A stretch of 64,000 nt of DNA, from positions 283,006 through 347,005 of the forward strand of contig NZ_PJRO01000002.1 of the NCBI RefSeq assembly GCF_002858745.1, given 5' to 3'. Origin of the DNA: Mesorhizobium loti. GTDB lineage: Bacteria; Pseudomonadota; Alphaproteobacteria; Rhizobiales; Rhizobiaceae. The notes below the pieces were generated by a model that saw nothing but the letters and a program-made list of their open reading frames with translations, made no database searches and was not told the DNA's origin. Position numbers and translations under genes: made by a program. Below, piece after piece: positions 1-8,617 of the stretch. The number at the start of each line of letters is the position of its first letter. The stretch's first letter is position 1.

Positions 1-392
1 TGAACATCATCTCCGGCCTCGTCATGCTGGTGAAGGACAAGGGGCACGATATCGCCATCCTGCGCACCATGGGCGCGACGCGTGGTGCCGTCCTGCGCAT
101 CTTCCTGATGACCGGCGCGGCGATCGGCGTGGCTGGCACCGTTGCAGGCGTCCTGCTCGGCATCTTCATCTGCCTCAATGTCGAGCGCATCCGCCAATTT
201 TTCTCGTGGCTGTCGGGTACGGTCCTGTTCAATCCCGAGCTCTATTTCCTCAGTGAGCTGCCGGCCAAGATGGAGGCGGGCGAGACGTTTTCGGTCGTCG
301 TCATGGCACTTGTCCTCTCCTTCATCGCAACGCTGCTCCCGGCTTGGCAGGCGGCACGGCTCGATCCCGTCGAAGCGCTGAGGTACGAGTGA
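1..392 (+). CDS. Lipoprotein-releasing ABC transporter permease, C-terminal part (LolC/LolE family)
   Basis: The gene enters from the left edge, so only the last ~130 codons are visible. The protein is the inner-membrane permease of the LolCDE machine, which extracts mature lipoproteins from the plasma membrane and hands them to LolA. The visible part has the family signature: a cytoplasmic segment reading DIAILRTMGAT, then three hydrophobic segments, and the terminal ARLDPVEALRYE typical of LolC/LolE and MacB-like permeases. A lolD ATPase gene is expected directly downstream, but here only a seven-codon reading frame overlaps the stop codon. Whether it is LolC, LolE or the merged form cannot be decided from the fragment. 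Confidence 0.9.
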   Translation, partial: NIISGLVMLVKDKGHDIAILRTMGATRGAVLRIFLMTGAAIGVAGTVAGVLLGIFICLNVERIRQFFSWLSGTVLFNPELYFLSELPAKMEAGETFSVVVMALVLSFIATLLPAWQAARLDPVEALRYE

Positions 393-742
393 TGGCTGAG
401 CCGGTGCGGAGCTGAAAGCAGCGAGCGGCACTATGCGCAGGGACGCAAGCTCACCGCGATTGCCACTCGCCGCCGCACGGACCGCCGTGTGACCTTGGCT
501 GAAGGTCAAGTCGTACCGCTACAAACTGGCTGACGCCGGCCTGGCGTCCCGCTGTCTGCGACCTTCTCATGAGGACCGGGCAGGGGGGCCTGTGAATTCC
601 CGGCATAACCGGCAGTCCCTTCGATCTCATCAACCTTTCCTTAACCCTGGCTTCAGGCGCCACCTGGCGGTGCTGCTTTGATCCGTTGACTTTAGAACAA
701 AGTTAGAACAAATTGCGTACATATTAACAACAGGAGCCAGCC
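393..742. other. Intergenic stretch without a recognisable gene
   Basis: About 350 bases separate the permease from the 28-codon gene at 743. ATG at 394 opens only seven codons (MAEPVRS) before a stop and overlaps the permease stop, which is where lolD would normally start. No other convincing coding frame was seen. The last 60 bases turn AT-rich and probably carry the promoter for the small gene; TTGACT at 686-691 is a possible -35 box, but no well-spaced -10 box was found. Confidence 0.5.
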
Positions 743-829
743 ATGACCGATCTGATCCAGGACGTTGCCTCTCTTGTCTGCATGAGCGCTTTCCTCGTCT
801 CGATGGCGATGTGGATCGGCGCGATGTGA
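743..829 (+). CDS. 28-residue single-span membrane microprotein
   Basis: A 28-codon frame starts at an ATG preceded by a good ribosome binding site (CAGGAG, 7 bases upstream) and ends in tandem stops TGATGA. After the short acidic start MTDLIQDVAS, the rest (LVCMSAFLVSMAMWIGAM) is one hydrophobic helix, long enough to cross the membrane once. No function is known to me. The protein-like composition, the ribosome binding site and the AT-rich upstream DNA argue that it is translated. It is easily missed because of its length. It could act as a regulator or small subunit of a membrane protein, but that is speculation. Confidence 0.55.
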   Translation: MTDLIQDVASLVCMSAFLVSMAMWIGAM

Positions 830-1122
830 TGAAATCGCCGCGGCAGAGGCCGCGGTAAGTGGACAAGGCCGGCGGTGGGGTCGGCCGCGAAGTCCGGCCC
901 CAAGCGGGTACCAGGACGAACCTTTCAGAAACAGCATCGATGAAGCTTCGGCGCGACGTGTCGCTCGTACACTTGCGATGATCGCAACGCGCCCCTTCTT
1001 CTTATGCTTTTTGCACGCCGCAATCTCCAAGGCACTGGAAGGCGGGGCGGGGTAAACCAAGCTGGCGGCTTACGAGATCGTAGAAGTCGGGCTTGCGTAA
1101 CGTGATTTTAGCGCTGCCGGTC

Positions 1123-1893
1123 TCAGCCGGCCTTGCGCTGCAATTCCGCTTCGGGTGCCTGGGCAGGCCCGAATACGCTTTCGAAGCCGGCTTTCAAGGC
1201 GACGTCGAGATCGGCCATCGTCACTGGCAGGCCGAGATCGACCAGCGAGGTGACGCCATGGTCGGTGACGCCGCAGGGTACGATACCGCCGAAGTGCGAC
1301 AGGTCCGGTTCGACGTTGATGGCGATGCCGTGGAACGAGACCCATTTGCGCAGGCGGATGCCGATCGCTGCGATCTTGTCTTCCGCTGGGGTGCCGTCGA
1401 GCGATGCCGGCCGGTCGGTCCGCACCACCCAGACGCCAACGCGGTCCTCGCGCCGCTCTCCCTTCACGTTGAAGGCGGCCAATGTAGTGATGATCCAGTG
1501 TTCAAGCGCGGCCACGAAGGCACGTACATCCTCGCGCCGGCGTTTGAGGTCCAGCATCACGTAGGCGACCCGCTGACCGGGACCGTGATAGGTGTATTCA
1601 CCGCCGCGGCCAGCCTTGAACACTGGAAAGCGATCCGGCTCGATCAGATCACTCGACTGCGCACTGGTTCCGGCGGTGTAGAGCGGCGGATGCTCGACCA
1701 GCCAGACCAGCTCCCGCGCCGTACCTGTGCGGATCGCCTCGGCGCGCGCTTCCATGACTTCGAGCGCATGCACATAGTCGGTGAGACCAGGTTCGATGCG
1801 CCACTCCACGGGTGCGGAGCCGGCAAAAGGCAGGAACGTCGTGGCTATCTGGCTGCGTTGGATCATGGCGCTCACGGAAAGGCTGGCCATCAT
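1123..1893 (-). CDS. lipB: Octanoyl-[acyl-carrier-protein]:protein N-octanoyltransferase
   Basis: LipB moves the octanoyl group from acyl carrier protein to lipoyl domains of 2-oxoacid dehydrogenases and GcvH, the first step of lipoate synthesis in the cytoplasm. Family hallmarks are clear: [17 protein letters not shown], the [12 protein letters not shown] segment that shapes the substrate pocket, [17 protein letters not shown] with the catalytic lysine, and [15 protein letters not shown] with the conserved cysteine. The length of ~250 residues is normal. Two starts are possible: ATG at 1893 or the in-frame ATG at 1866. Neither has a strong ribosome binding site, and 1866 fits usual LipB N-termini slightly better. 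The gene stands alone. Confidence 0.95.
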   Translation of the reverse strand: MMASLSVSAMIQRSQIATTFLPFAGSAPVEWRIEPGLTDYVHALEVMEARAEAIRTGTARELVWLVEHPPLYTAGTSAQSSDLIEPDRFPVFKAGRGGEYTYHGPGQRVAYVMLDLKRRREDVRAFVAALEHWIITTLAAFNVKGERREDRVGVWVVRTDRPASLDGTPAEDKIAAIGIRLRKWVSFHGIAINVEPDLSHFGGIVPCGVTDHGVTSLVDLGLPVTMADLDVALKAGFESVFGPAQAPEAELQRKAG

Positions 1894-2065
1894 ATGGCGT
1901 CAATCGAGGCCGGCGTCCAGTTCCGGTGATTGTCCCAGCTGCCCGTGCGAAGGCACGTGGCTGCTCAGGCAGAATTTCAGCAGAGTCCTGCCAGCCAGCG
2001 AATGTTGGTTTCGGTGTGAAAATTTCGGATTGAAAATCAAAAATTAGGATCGCCCGTCAGGCGAA

Positions 2066-2150
2066 TGGTGCGGTCGAGAAGACTCGAACTTCCACGGGTT
2101 GCCCCACAGCGACCTCAACGCTGCGCGTCTACCAATTCCGCCACGACCGC
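2066..2150 (-). tRNA. tRNA-Leu (anticodon GAG)
   Basis: Read on the minus strand this 85-base stretch folds as a class II tRNA with a long variable arm. The anticodon stem CAGCG/CGCTG encloses the loop TTGAGGT, giving anticodon GAG. The T arm contains GTTCGAGTC, the acceptor stem is GCGGTCG paired with CGACCGC, and the 3' CCA is encoded (complement of 2066-2068). It decodes CUC/CUU leucine codons. Confidence 0.95.
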
Positions 2151-2337
2151 ACGTGGTAGGAGCCGGAGTGCACCGGCCCGCGGCGTGTAGCAAATCGTTT
2201 CCGGTGAAACAAGGCCATTGCCTGGAATATTCGTATGTTCCGGCAAAGAGTTTGCGCAGCGCAAACGCGGGTGGTTGTGGAAGCCACGAATGTGGGGATT
2301 TCTCAGTCGCGTACCACACGATCCTGCGTGTGGCGGA

Positions 2338-2585
2338 TTATTTCGATGGGTAGCAGCCGCCAACATTCCGCGCATCGAGTTTGCCGGCCTTCAAGGCGGA
2401 AAGTTGTGGAATCGACGCGTCGGGTCCTCCTGCGTATTTTTCGTAGGTCTTTCGATCTAGCGACACCATAAGTTGCGGCATTCCAACATCCGGTATGCCC
2501 ATAAGCGCAGCCATGATGGATGCAGCCTCGTACGTCAAAAAGTGCGGCGAACGTCAACCTTGGCGGTTGCGATAAGCTGCATTTC
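2338..2585 (-). pseudogene. Small hypothetical gene, apparently frameshifted in a T5 run
   Basis: The minus strand carries a protein-like 65-residue segment (from TYEAASIMAALMGIPDVGMP to the end RNVGGCYPSK), but its only start would be TTG at 2538 without a ribosome binding site. Just upstream a second frame starts at ATG 2585 (MQLIATAKVDVRRTF) and ends at a TGA inside a run of five T residues. One additional T would fuse the two into one continuous ~83-residue protein. Either the gene is a recent pseudogene, the base call is wrong, or the downstream TTG is really used. I recognise no family, and it points away from mgtE. Confidence 0.35.
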
Positions 2586-2659
2586 GTTTGATGTTCCCGT
2601 GCGTTGCGCGCTAGACCGGAGGCGCAATTCTTACCGGATTTTGATGGCCGGAGGCGCCG

Positions 2660-4078
2660 ATGGAAGGCCATGAGGAACAGGCGGGCGGCGCTGACGCTGG
2701 CAATAGCGTTCACGCCGAAATCTACGGCGAGGACGGCGTCATTCGTGCGCCTTTCGTTGCCCATATCGGCGCGGCCATCGCCGACCGCGACATTCTCGCT
2801 CTCAAGCGGGAAGTGGGTGACCTGCACCAGTCGGAACTGGGCGATCTTCTGGAAGCGCTGCTTCCAGAACAGCGCCGAGCTCTGGTCGAACTCCTGGGCT
2901 CCGATTTCGACTTCTCGGCACTGACCGAGGTCGACGAGGCGATCCGCCTCGACATCGTCGACAACCTGCCCAATGCGCAGATCGCGCAGGCGGTTCAGGA
3001 GCTTGATTCGGATGACGCCGTTTACATCCTGGAGGACCTCGACCAGGAGGACCAGGACGAGATCCTGTCGCAGCTTCCTTTCACCGAGCGCATCAGGCTA
3101 AGGCGCGCGCTCGACTATCCGGAAGAGAGCGCCGGTCGGCGCATGCAGACCGAATTCGTCGCTGTACCGCCGTTCTGGACGGTTGGACAGACCATCGACT
3201 ACATGCGTGAAGACAGGGACCTGCCAGACCGTTTTTCCGAAATCTTCGTCATCGATGCAACCTTCAAGCTGCTCGGCGCCGTCGGGCTCGACCAGGTGCT
3301 GCGCGCCAAGCGCGCGGTGAAGGTCGAGGAGATCATGCACGAAACCCGCCACGCCATCCCGGCGACGATGGACCAGGAAGAGGCGGCGCGCGAATTCGAA
3401 CAATACGATCTTCTGTCCGCCGCCGTCGTCGACGAGAATGAGCGGCTGGTCGGCGTCCTCACCATCGACGATGTGGTCGACGTCATCCAGCAGGAGGCCG
3501 AGGAAGACCTTCTGCGCATGGGCGGTGTCGGCGACGAAGAATTGTCCGATACGGTCGCCGCCATCTCGCGCTCGCGTGTGCCCTGGCTGCTGGTCAACCT
3601 CTGCACAGCTTTCCTTTCGGCTTCCGTCATCAGCATGTTCGGCGCCACGATCGAGGAAATGGTGGCGCTGGCCGCTCTGATGCCGATCGTCGCTTCGCTC
3701 GGCGGCAATGCCGGCACGCAGACCATGACTGTGACGGTGCGGGCGCTCGCGACCCGCGACCTCGACATCTACAATGCCGGCCGCGTCATTCGCCGCGAGG
3801 TGCTGGTTGGGCTGCTCAATGGCGCCCTCATTGCGACCCTGCTTGGACTGGTCGCGGGCACCTGGTTCCAGAATGTGGATCTGGGGCTGGTCATCGCCGC
3901 CGCGATGATCGTCAATATGCTGGCGGCGTCCCTCGGCGGCATCCTGATTCCGCTTTTCCTGGACAAGCTCGGCGCCGATCCCGCGATCTCGTCATCGATC
4001 TTTACCACCATGATCACGGACGTGATCGGCTTCCTGGCCTTTCTGAGCTTTGCCAGCTGGTGGCTGCATCTCGGCTGA
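2660..4078 (+). CDS. mgtE: Magnesium transporter MgtE
   Basis: MgtE is a homodimeric magnesium channel of the inner membrane that closes when cytoplasmic magnesium is high. The 472-residue protein shows the full architecture: an N-terminal acidic superhelical MgtE_N domain (about residues 40-150), a tandem CBS pair (about 155-280, including the GVLTIDDVVDVI segment), and a C-terminal five-helix membrane domain from about residue 310. The last contains the conserved pore segment LMPIVASLGGNAGTQTM. The acidic residues of the CBS and N domains are the known magnesium sensor. It appears monocistronic. No M-box riboswitch was recognised upstream. Confidence 0.95.
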   Translation: MEGHEEQAGGADAGNSVHAEIYGEDGVIRAPFVAHIGAAIADRDILALKREVGDLHQSELGDLLEALLPEQRRALVELLGSDFDFSALTEVDEAIRLDIVDNLPNAQIAQAVQELDSDDAVYILEDLDQEDQDEILSQLPFTERIRLRRALDYPEESAGRRMQTEFVAVPPFWTVGQTIDYMREDRDLPDRFSEIFVIDATFKLLGAVGLDQVLRAKRAVKVEEIMHETRHAIPATMDQEEAAREFEQYDLLSAAVVDENERLVGVLTIDDVVDVIQQEAEEDLLRMGGVGDEELSDTVAAISRSRVPWLLVNLCTAFLSASVISMFGATIEEMVALAALMPIVASLGGNAGTQTMTVTVRALATRDLDIYNAGRVIRREVLVGLLNGALIATLLGLVAGTWFQNVDLGLVIAAAMIVNMLAASLGGILIPLFLDKLGADPAISSSIFTTMITDVIGFLAFLSFASWWLHLG

Positions 4079-4361
4079 GGCGTCTGGTGTGCGAACAAAC
4101 AGCCATCGCCTGGCTTTGGAGCTTCGAGCGTCACTGGTTTAAGGGACAGGGGCCGACGCCGGATTGAGAGGACGTGCAGCGCTCCAGGCATCCGGATTAC
4201 GGAAACGATTGGGGATTTTTGCCTGCAATTGACTTTTACGTAAATGCCGTGCGAAGCTTTCGTGGAACCCGCATGCTGTTCGATTCTCGCATCACCCATT
4301 TTGCGAGGAGGTAGCACGACGGACAACGGCGCATTCAAAAGCCCCTGCGCCCGGAGTGACC

Positions 4362-4748
4362 ATGCGGGAATACTACACCATCACCGAACTGACGCGCGAA
4401 TTCGACATTTCGACGCGTACGCTGCGCTTCTATGAGGACGAGGGGCTGGTCGCCCCGGTGCGGCGTGGACGTACGCGCTTGTTTCGTCCCTCCGATCGCC
4501 ATCTGATTCGTCAGATCCTGCGTGGCAAGCGACTGGGTTTTGCCATCGCCGAGATTCGCGAGATCATCCAGATGTACAGGGAACCACCCGGCGAGGTCGG
4601 GCAGCTCAAGCTGATGATCAAGCGCATCGAGGAAAAGCGTGATTCATTGCGCCAGAAGCGCCGCGATCTTGAGGAGACGCTGGCCGAGCTCGATCAGGCC
4701 GAGGAATCCTGTGTGGAGCGGCTGGTGGAGCTGGGCGTCAGCACCTGA
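4362..4748 (+). CDS. MerR-family transcriptional regulator
   Basis: The 128-residue protein has a MerR-type winged helix at the N-terminus (YTITELTREFDISTRTLRFY, then EDEGLVAPVRRGRTRLF) followed by a long dimerisation coiled coil. It lacks the metal-binding cysteine cluster of mercury or zinc sensors. Its style resembles regulators that in alpha- and betaproteobacteria sit beside branched-chain acyl-CoA catabolic genes (LiuR-like), but no such genes follow here. The ATG at 4362 is preferred over GTG 4356 because GGAG ends five bases before it. Targets are unknown. Confidence 0.85.
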   Translation: MREYYTITELTREFDISTRTLRFYEDEGLVAPVRRGRTRLFRPSDRHLIRQILRGKRLGFAIAEIREIIQMYREPPGEVGQLKLMIKRIEEKRDSLRQKRRDLEETLAELDQAEESCVERLVELGVST

Positions 4749-4878
4749 TTATGAGGGTGCGGCTGCATCTCATCCTTTAGTACTCGCGGGGTGGCCCCGA
4801 CGCTTTCCCGTTGCGTTCCCATCGCCGTATCTGCCATGATCCCCATGGCTATGCGGGCTGGGGGGCTCGAGAGTGGAT

Positions 4879-5976
4879 ATGAACCTCAAGGGGATCGACC
4901 TTGCCCTCGACAAGGTTGTGGAAGCGACATTCAATCCATCGCTGTGGCAAGAGGTGGTCGATGATATCGCGCAGGCGACTGGCTCGCATGGCGTCAACAT
5001 CATCCCCGTGGCCGAGCGGGCGCCCGGACTGATCGTATCGACCGAAAGCCTCGGTGGGGCATTCGAGGACTATTTCGACGACGGCTGGCACACCAAAGAA
5101 TGGCGGTTGCGCGGTGTGCCATTCCTGCTGCGGCAAGGCACCGCCTGCGATCCGCAGTACACGTCGCGTGATGATTTTGAACACAATCCCTACTACCGCT
5201 TCCACGCCAAGCACGGTATCGGGCGCTCGTGCATGGTCGCATTCTCCAAGCCTGAGGAAATGCTGGTCATGACGCTGCACCGCAAACTCACCGACGATTT
5301 CTTCAGCGAGGAGGAGGTCTCGGTCCTGAGCGCGATGCGCGATCGGCTGACGATGGCATCGACCCTGATGCGCAGCGCCATGCAGCACCGGGTCGCCGGC
5401 ATGATGGACGCCTTTGAGATGGCGGATGTGGCGGCGATCTTCTTCGACCGCTTGGGCAAGGTGACGAACGCAAACGGCGCCGCGACCCGATTGCTGGGAG
5501 CTGAACTCCAGGTCAGCAAGGGCGAACTGCGCTCGCGCCGATCCGAAGAAACCAGGCGTATCCGGGAGCGCATGCACGCGGTACTCAGTGAACTCTGGCT
5601 GCGTCCCGACAGTACAGAAGGCCCGATCCTGATCACACGCGAGGGTAGGCGGCCGCTGGCCATGCGCATTCAGAGGCTGGGTGGAAGCCTGCCTGATTTC
5701 TTCTCGCCATCCGTCGGTGTTTGCCTTCTGGAAGACCCTGAGCGGCGCAGCACGGCCGAGCCGCAACTTTTGCGACAGGCATTCGGTCTGACGCGTGCGG
5801 AGGCTGAAATCGCCGTTCTGCTCAGCCAAGGCATGCGGTTGAGACAGATTGCCGAGCAGAAGGCGATCTCTTACGAAACGGCGCGTGCGCATCTGCGCTC
5901 GATCTTTGCCAAGACCGGCGCCAGCCGGCAGGCAGATCTCATTGTGCTGACTGGGAATCTCGGAAACGTCGGCTAG
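4879..5976 (+). CDS. LuxR-type helix-turn-helix transcriptional regulator
   Basis: The ~365-residue protein ends in a LuxR/GerE DNA-binding domain. LTRAEAEIAVLLSQGMRLRQ and IAEQKAISYETARAHLRSIF are the recognition helices, followed by AKTGASRQADLI. The N-terminal ~290 residues lack a receiver-domain aspartate signature and lack the tryptophan/aspartate set of acyl-homoserine-lactone binding domains. They include a PAS-like stretch around AAIFFDRLGKVTNANGAATR. It is therefore an orphan regulator with an unidentified sensory region. Start choice: GAGAG precedes ATG 4879 by about six bases; GTG 4873 is the alternative. No linked target gene is obvious. Confidence 0.85.
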   Translation: MNLKGIDLALDKVVEATFNPSLWQEVVDDIAQATGSHGVNIIPVAERAPGLIVSTESLGGAFEDYFDDGWHTKEWRLRGVPFLLRQGTACDPQYTSRDDFEHNPYYRFHAKHGIGRSCMVAFSKPEEMLVMTLHRKLTDDFFSEEEVSVLSAMRDRLTMASTLMRSAMQHRVAGMMDAFEMADVAAIFFDRLGKVTNANGAATRLLGAELQVSKGELRSRRSEETRRIRERMHAVLSELWLRPDSTEGPILITREGRRPLAMRIQRLGGSLPDFFSPSVGVCLLEDPERRSTAEPQLLRQAFGLTRAEAEIAVLLSQGMRLRQIAEQKAISYETARAHLRSIFAKTGASRQADLIVLTGNLGNVG

Positions 5977-6448
5977 CTGTCGCCAGCTCTTGTCTTTCGA
6001 TAATGACCTTGCCATGGACACGGAGCCGTGAGGTCATCGCTACCGATCTTACGGCTCTCTCGGCCGCCCTAATTCAGGGCGGGGGAAGTAACCACTCCAG
6101 AGCCGCTGTTGCCGCAGCTAGCGCCGAAAAATGATCAAGCAAATTTGTAGAGCGGTGAGGGTGAAGTTCATAGTCCCGGATTTCGTGCCACCCTGAATTA
6201 CTCGCAGTGATACTGCCAGCGTCACTCAGTATCCTTAGTTTAGAACCGATGCGTTACCAGGAGGTACAAGTGGTAATCCCTCTGAGATCCAATGCAGGTG
6301 GAGACTGCTGAGCTGCAAATACTCTCTGCTTTCATCGAAATCTAGGAGAAATCGAGGGAGCTAAAATGTGTCCCGCGATGAATGAATCGATTGTGAAATG
6401 ACGACAGCGTTCGTTGCTGAACCACGTTCACTTCGAGTGAAATAGATA
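5977..6448. other. Gene-free stretch at the left border of the island
   Basis: Apart from the hairpin at 6064-6082 I see no coding frame or RNA in these ~470 bases. The sequence becomes less GC-rich toward 6300-6440, which fits a junction between core DNA and the mobile-element debris that follows. Confidence 0.5.
6064..6082 (+). terminator. Terminator-like hairpin downstream of the LuxR-type gene
   Basis: A perfect seven-base stem CCGCCCT/AGGGCGG encloses the loop AATTC, about 90 bases after the stop codon. No T tract follows, so intrinsic termination is only possible, not certain. Confidence 0.35.
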
Positions 6449-6600
6449 ATGGGAAAAGCATTGAACGAGGATGTTCGTTGGCGGGTCGTAAAGGCCTCGG
6501 ACGAAGGCATGTGGCGGCGGCGGCGCGGTTCGGCGCAGTGTATTGAGCGTGATCCCGTTGGATCACACGGGCCAGGATTGGTGAGCGCCTCCGCCGCGGA
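6449..6600 (+). pseudogene. IS630-family transposase remnant (N-terminal fragment)
   Basis: The frame starting at 6449 reads MGKALNEDVRWRVVKASDEG, the N-terminal helix-turn-helix region typical of IS630-type transposases. It then runs into the GC-rich run near 6508. From there the expected AAARFG and IRW motifs continue in a different frame: GCG GCG GCG CGG TTC GGC near 6510, with in-frame stops, then CGT TGG ATC near 6560. At least one frameshift and two stop codons make it dead. No catalytic DDE part and no terminal inverted repeats were seen. It lies immediately left of the decayed tRNA-Glu fragment, as expected for island-edge debris. Confidence 0.6.
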
Positions 6601-6639
6601 ACTACCGCCGCGCCTCGAGCCTCGATGTGCATGATGTCG

Positions 6640-6697
6640 CTAAGTTCTTGGAGAAACTGGTACGCCCAAGAAGAAACGAACCCATGTTGCCGCCGTG
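6640..6697 (-). repeat. Decayed copy of the tRNA-Glu 3' half; candidate distal attachment site
   Basis: These 58 bases match 18260-18317, the 3' half of the intact tRNA-Glu gene plus 18 flanking bases, in the same orientation. By eye 48 of 58 positions agree, with a 17-base identical core (AAACTGGTACGCCCAAG, 6654-6670) that spans the tRNA CCA end. The copy no longer folds as a tRNA beyond the anticodon arm. A direct repeat of a tRNA 3' end ~11.6 kb away is the usual scar of integrase-mediated insertion, so I read it as the old distal att site of a genomic island. Confidence 0.7.
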
Positions 6698-6813
6698 CTT
6701 TCGTTTGGAGCTATGATTCCTGAGCGAAATCCATCTTCTTATATCAACTCGAAGTCCGTTCCTGGGAATGGATTGCCGCTAGTTTTGCCCACTCCTAGTC
6801 GTAACGTATGTGC

Positions 6814-7866
6814 TCAATCTATATTCGTCCTGAGGTTGAGTACTTTTTCCAGTTGAGCCTGCAGCCTGAGGTGATTTGAAACCTGCGATGAAATCGGTGT
6901 CCCACAAGGCCCTTGGCCAGCGATTTCCATAAGAAAGGCACCCAACTCGAGCCTGAGAGTACTATCAAGGGCTAATATACTCTCCGGAATTCGAAAAGGG
7001 CTGTCGTTGATGACTGCAAGCGGCAGACTAGACGAAAAATCGACGGTCGCATGGATAGATTCGACATCTATCGTCAGCGCTCTACGGCGTGCCATGGCCA
7101 TTCTGTTACAGAGCAGCACAAATCGCCCGCCGTTCTTGTCGCGGAGTACGATTTGCCCCACATTGCCATCAGCGGAGAGATCGACGTCAACAATTTCAAC
7201 TTCCGCTTGGGGAGCAAAGATATCAAAGATTGATATCGCATGCGCAAGAAGGTCGATGGCGATGCTAGTCTCACCATGATGCGTCTTGGGTTCACCGTCG
7301 CGCACCTCATGTAAGGGATCATCCCAGTGAAGCGTCAAATGAACCACCCCTTCAAGGTATTCCTTTAGTGCCCCCGCAACGGCATGGAACGCCGGTAGGA
7401 ATGCGAACTCTGTGCCGATTGCAAGCACCCGCCCGGTAGCCCGCGCTGCAAGAAGTAATCGCTCGCCATCAATGGCGGCGGGGCTGATCGGCTTCTCCAC
7501 CAGCACATGCAGGCCACGTTCCAAAGCATCCAGGCTATCGCGGACATGATCGCGCGGCCGGCTGGCCACGATTGCTGCGACGGGGCGGGGACAAAGCCGC
7601 ATGGCCTCGTCCAGGTTGGCGACGAGGTGTACGCTCTGAACGATTTCCTGTGTCGGTAGCCACTGCCGTACGCTCTCCGCGGCAGTCCGGGAGGCGATCG
7701 TGATCCCCGTCGAGGTGGCCCGGGCTCCGGCAATGACCTTAACCCACGTCCTCCCCCACCGGCCACCGCCGACAACCACGATCGGGCAAGGCATTTGCGC
7801 CCGGTGCCAGTATGCCACCAGAGGCCGGATGGCATCCCCCGAACGCATGGCCCCGAACTCAGGCAC
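6814..7866 (-). CDS. Gfo/Idh/MocA-family oxidoreductase
   Basis: This is an NAD(P)-dependent sugar or inositol dehydrogenase-like enzyme and the last gene of the island's polysaccharide operon. The Rossmann start is PIVVVGGGRWGRTW, and the family's EKP motif appears as HVLVEKPISP, followed by a C-terminal mixed-sheet domain. Its likely role is oxidation or reduction of a nucleotide sugar, for example the keto group of the CDP-deoxysugar made by the operon, but the substrate cannot be read from sequence. The GTG start at 7866 overlaps the upstream methyltransferase stop by eight bases. ATG 7848 or ATG 7794, right before the Rossmann strand, are alternatives. Confidence 0.8.
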   Translation of the reverse strand: MPEFGAMRSGDAIRPLVAYWHRAQMPCPIVVVGGGRWGRTWVKVIAGARATSTGITIASRTAAESVRQWLPTQEIVQSVHLVANLDEAMRLCPRPVAAIVASRPRDHVRDSLDALERGLHVLVEKPISPAAIDGERLLLAARATGRVLAIGTEFAFLPAFHAVAGALKEYLEGVVHLTLHWDDPLHEVRDGEPKTHHGETSIAIDLLAHAISIFDIFAPQAEVEIVDVDLSADGNVGQIVLRDKNGGRFVLLCNRMAMARRRALTIDVESIHATVDFSSSLPLAVINDSPFRIPESILALDSTLRLELGAFLMEIAGQGPCGTPISSQVSNHLRLQAQLEKVLNLRTNID

Positions 7867-8614
7867 GGCTCGGCTTCGCTGCGCTCATGTAGTATTGCGC
7901 GCCCAACGGGAGATAGCCGAAACTCCGGTCAAGCAGCGTCAGAAATGACCCGACAGGAGGAACAGACAGGATCGTTCGCGTGTAAACCTCCTGAAAGCCG
8001 GCACCCTCGAAGAGCTTCCGTACGGTCCGGGGGCGAAGCAACACGGCATCCTTGTCGATATCGCAGGTTCTTACGATGTACTGTGTCGCCGGATTGTAAG
8101 GATTATGCTCGAAAATCAGAGCCATGCCCCCTGGCTTCAGCACCCTGAACATCTCCGCGCAAAATCCGGACCATTGCTTCGGCGGCACGTGGTGCATAAC
8201 GCAGATGGCAAAAGCCAGATCGAACCGTCCATCCGGATAAGGCAGACGCTCGCCGTCGAACGTCTCGTAGACGACAAAGTCGTGCTTCTGCTTCGCAGCG
8301 GCAATGCTGCGACTCGAAACGTCTATGCCGTGTAACTCTCGAAATCTTCCTTCGAGGCCCGCATGATAGGCGCCCACTCCGCAGCCAAGATCCAGCACAT
8401 CCAAGCCGGCAATGGTCGGAAAGTGCTCCGATGCCAAATCCAGGATCTTTTCGCGTTTGATGTCGATGTAGAACCGATGTTCGCGCCCGCCGAATGCAAT
8501 GGCGCTGTTTATCTTTTCTTCATAGTCATCGACGATGCGGTCGAAGTCTTCCGCAACCTGACCTTGCGTCACGTCGGGGTGAGATCGATTGGCAGGAGAC
8601 CTATCAGAGTTCAT
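7859..8614 (-). CDS. Class I SAM-dependent methyltransferase
   Basis: The 251-residue protein has a Methyltransf_11-type fold. Motif I is LDVLDLGCGVGAYHAG, the acidic residue after strand 2 is in LHGIDVSSRS, and the post-motif region is FDLAFAICVMHHVPPKQW followed by VLKPGGMALIFEHNP. Such enzymes in polysaccharide clusters methylate sugar oxygens or lipid-linked intermediates. The acceptor is unknown. It starts three bases after the GtrA-like gene's stop and overlaps the oxidoreductase that follows, so it is part of the same transcript. Confidence 0.85.
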   Translation of the reverse strand: MNSDRSPANRSHPDVTQGQVAEDFDRIVDDYEEKINSAIAFGGREHRFYIDIKREKILDLASEHFPTIAGLDVLDLGCGVGAYHAGLEGRFRELHGIDVSSRSIAAAKQKHDFVVYETFDGERLPYPDGRFDLAFAICVMHHVPPKQWSGFCAEMFRVLKPGGMALIFEHNPYNPATQYIVRTCDIDKDAVLLRPRTVRKLFEGAGFQEVYTRTILSVPPVGSFLTLLDRSFGYLPLGAQYYMSAAKPSRA

Positions 8615-8617
8615 CGC

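Noticed and set aside
1093..1929. 278-residue plus-strand frame across lipB
   Set aside because: It is the antisense of lipB. The minus-strand product has all LipB motifs and the plus-strand product has none, so it is a high-GC shadow.
4849..6021. 390-residue minus-strand frame over the LuxR-type gene
   Set aside because: It is a mirror of the regulator, with low-complexity composition and no recognisable domain.
6342..6632. 96-residue minus-strand frame opposite the IS630 remnant
   Set aside because: It has no domain or ribosome binding site and is explained by the transposase fragment on the other strand.
6654..6705. Functional second tRNA-Glu gene
   Set aside because: The anticodon arm and the 5' half are gone and the T stem is mismatched, so it cannot fold into a tRNA.
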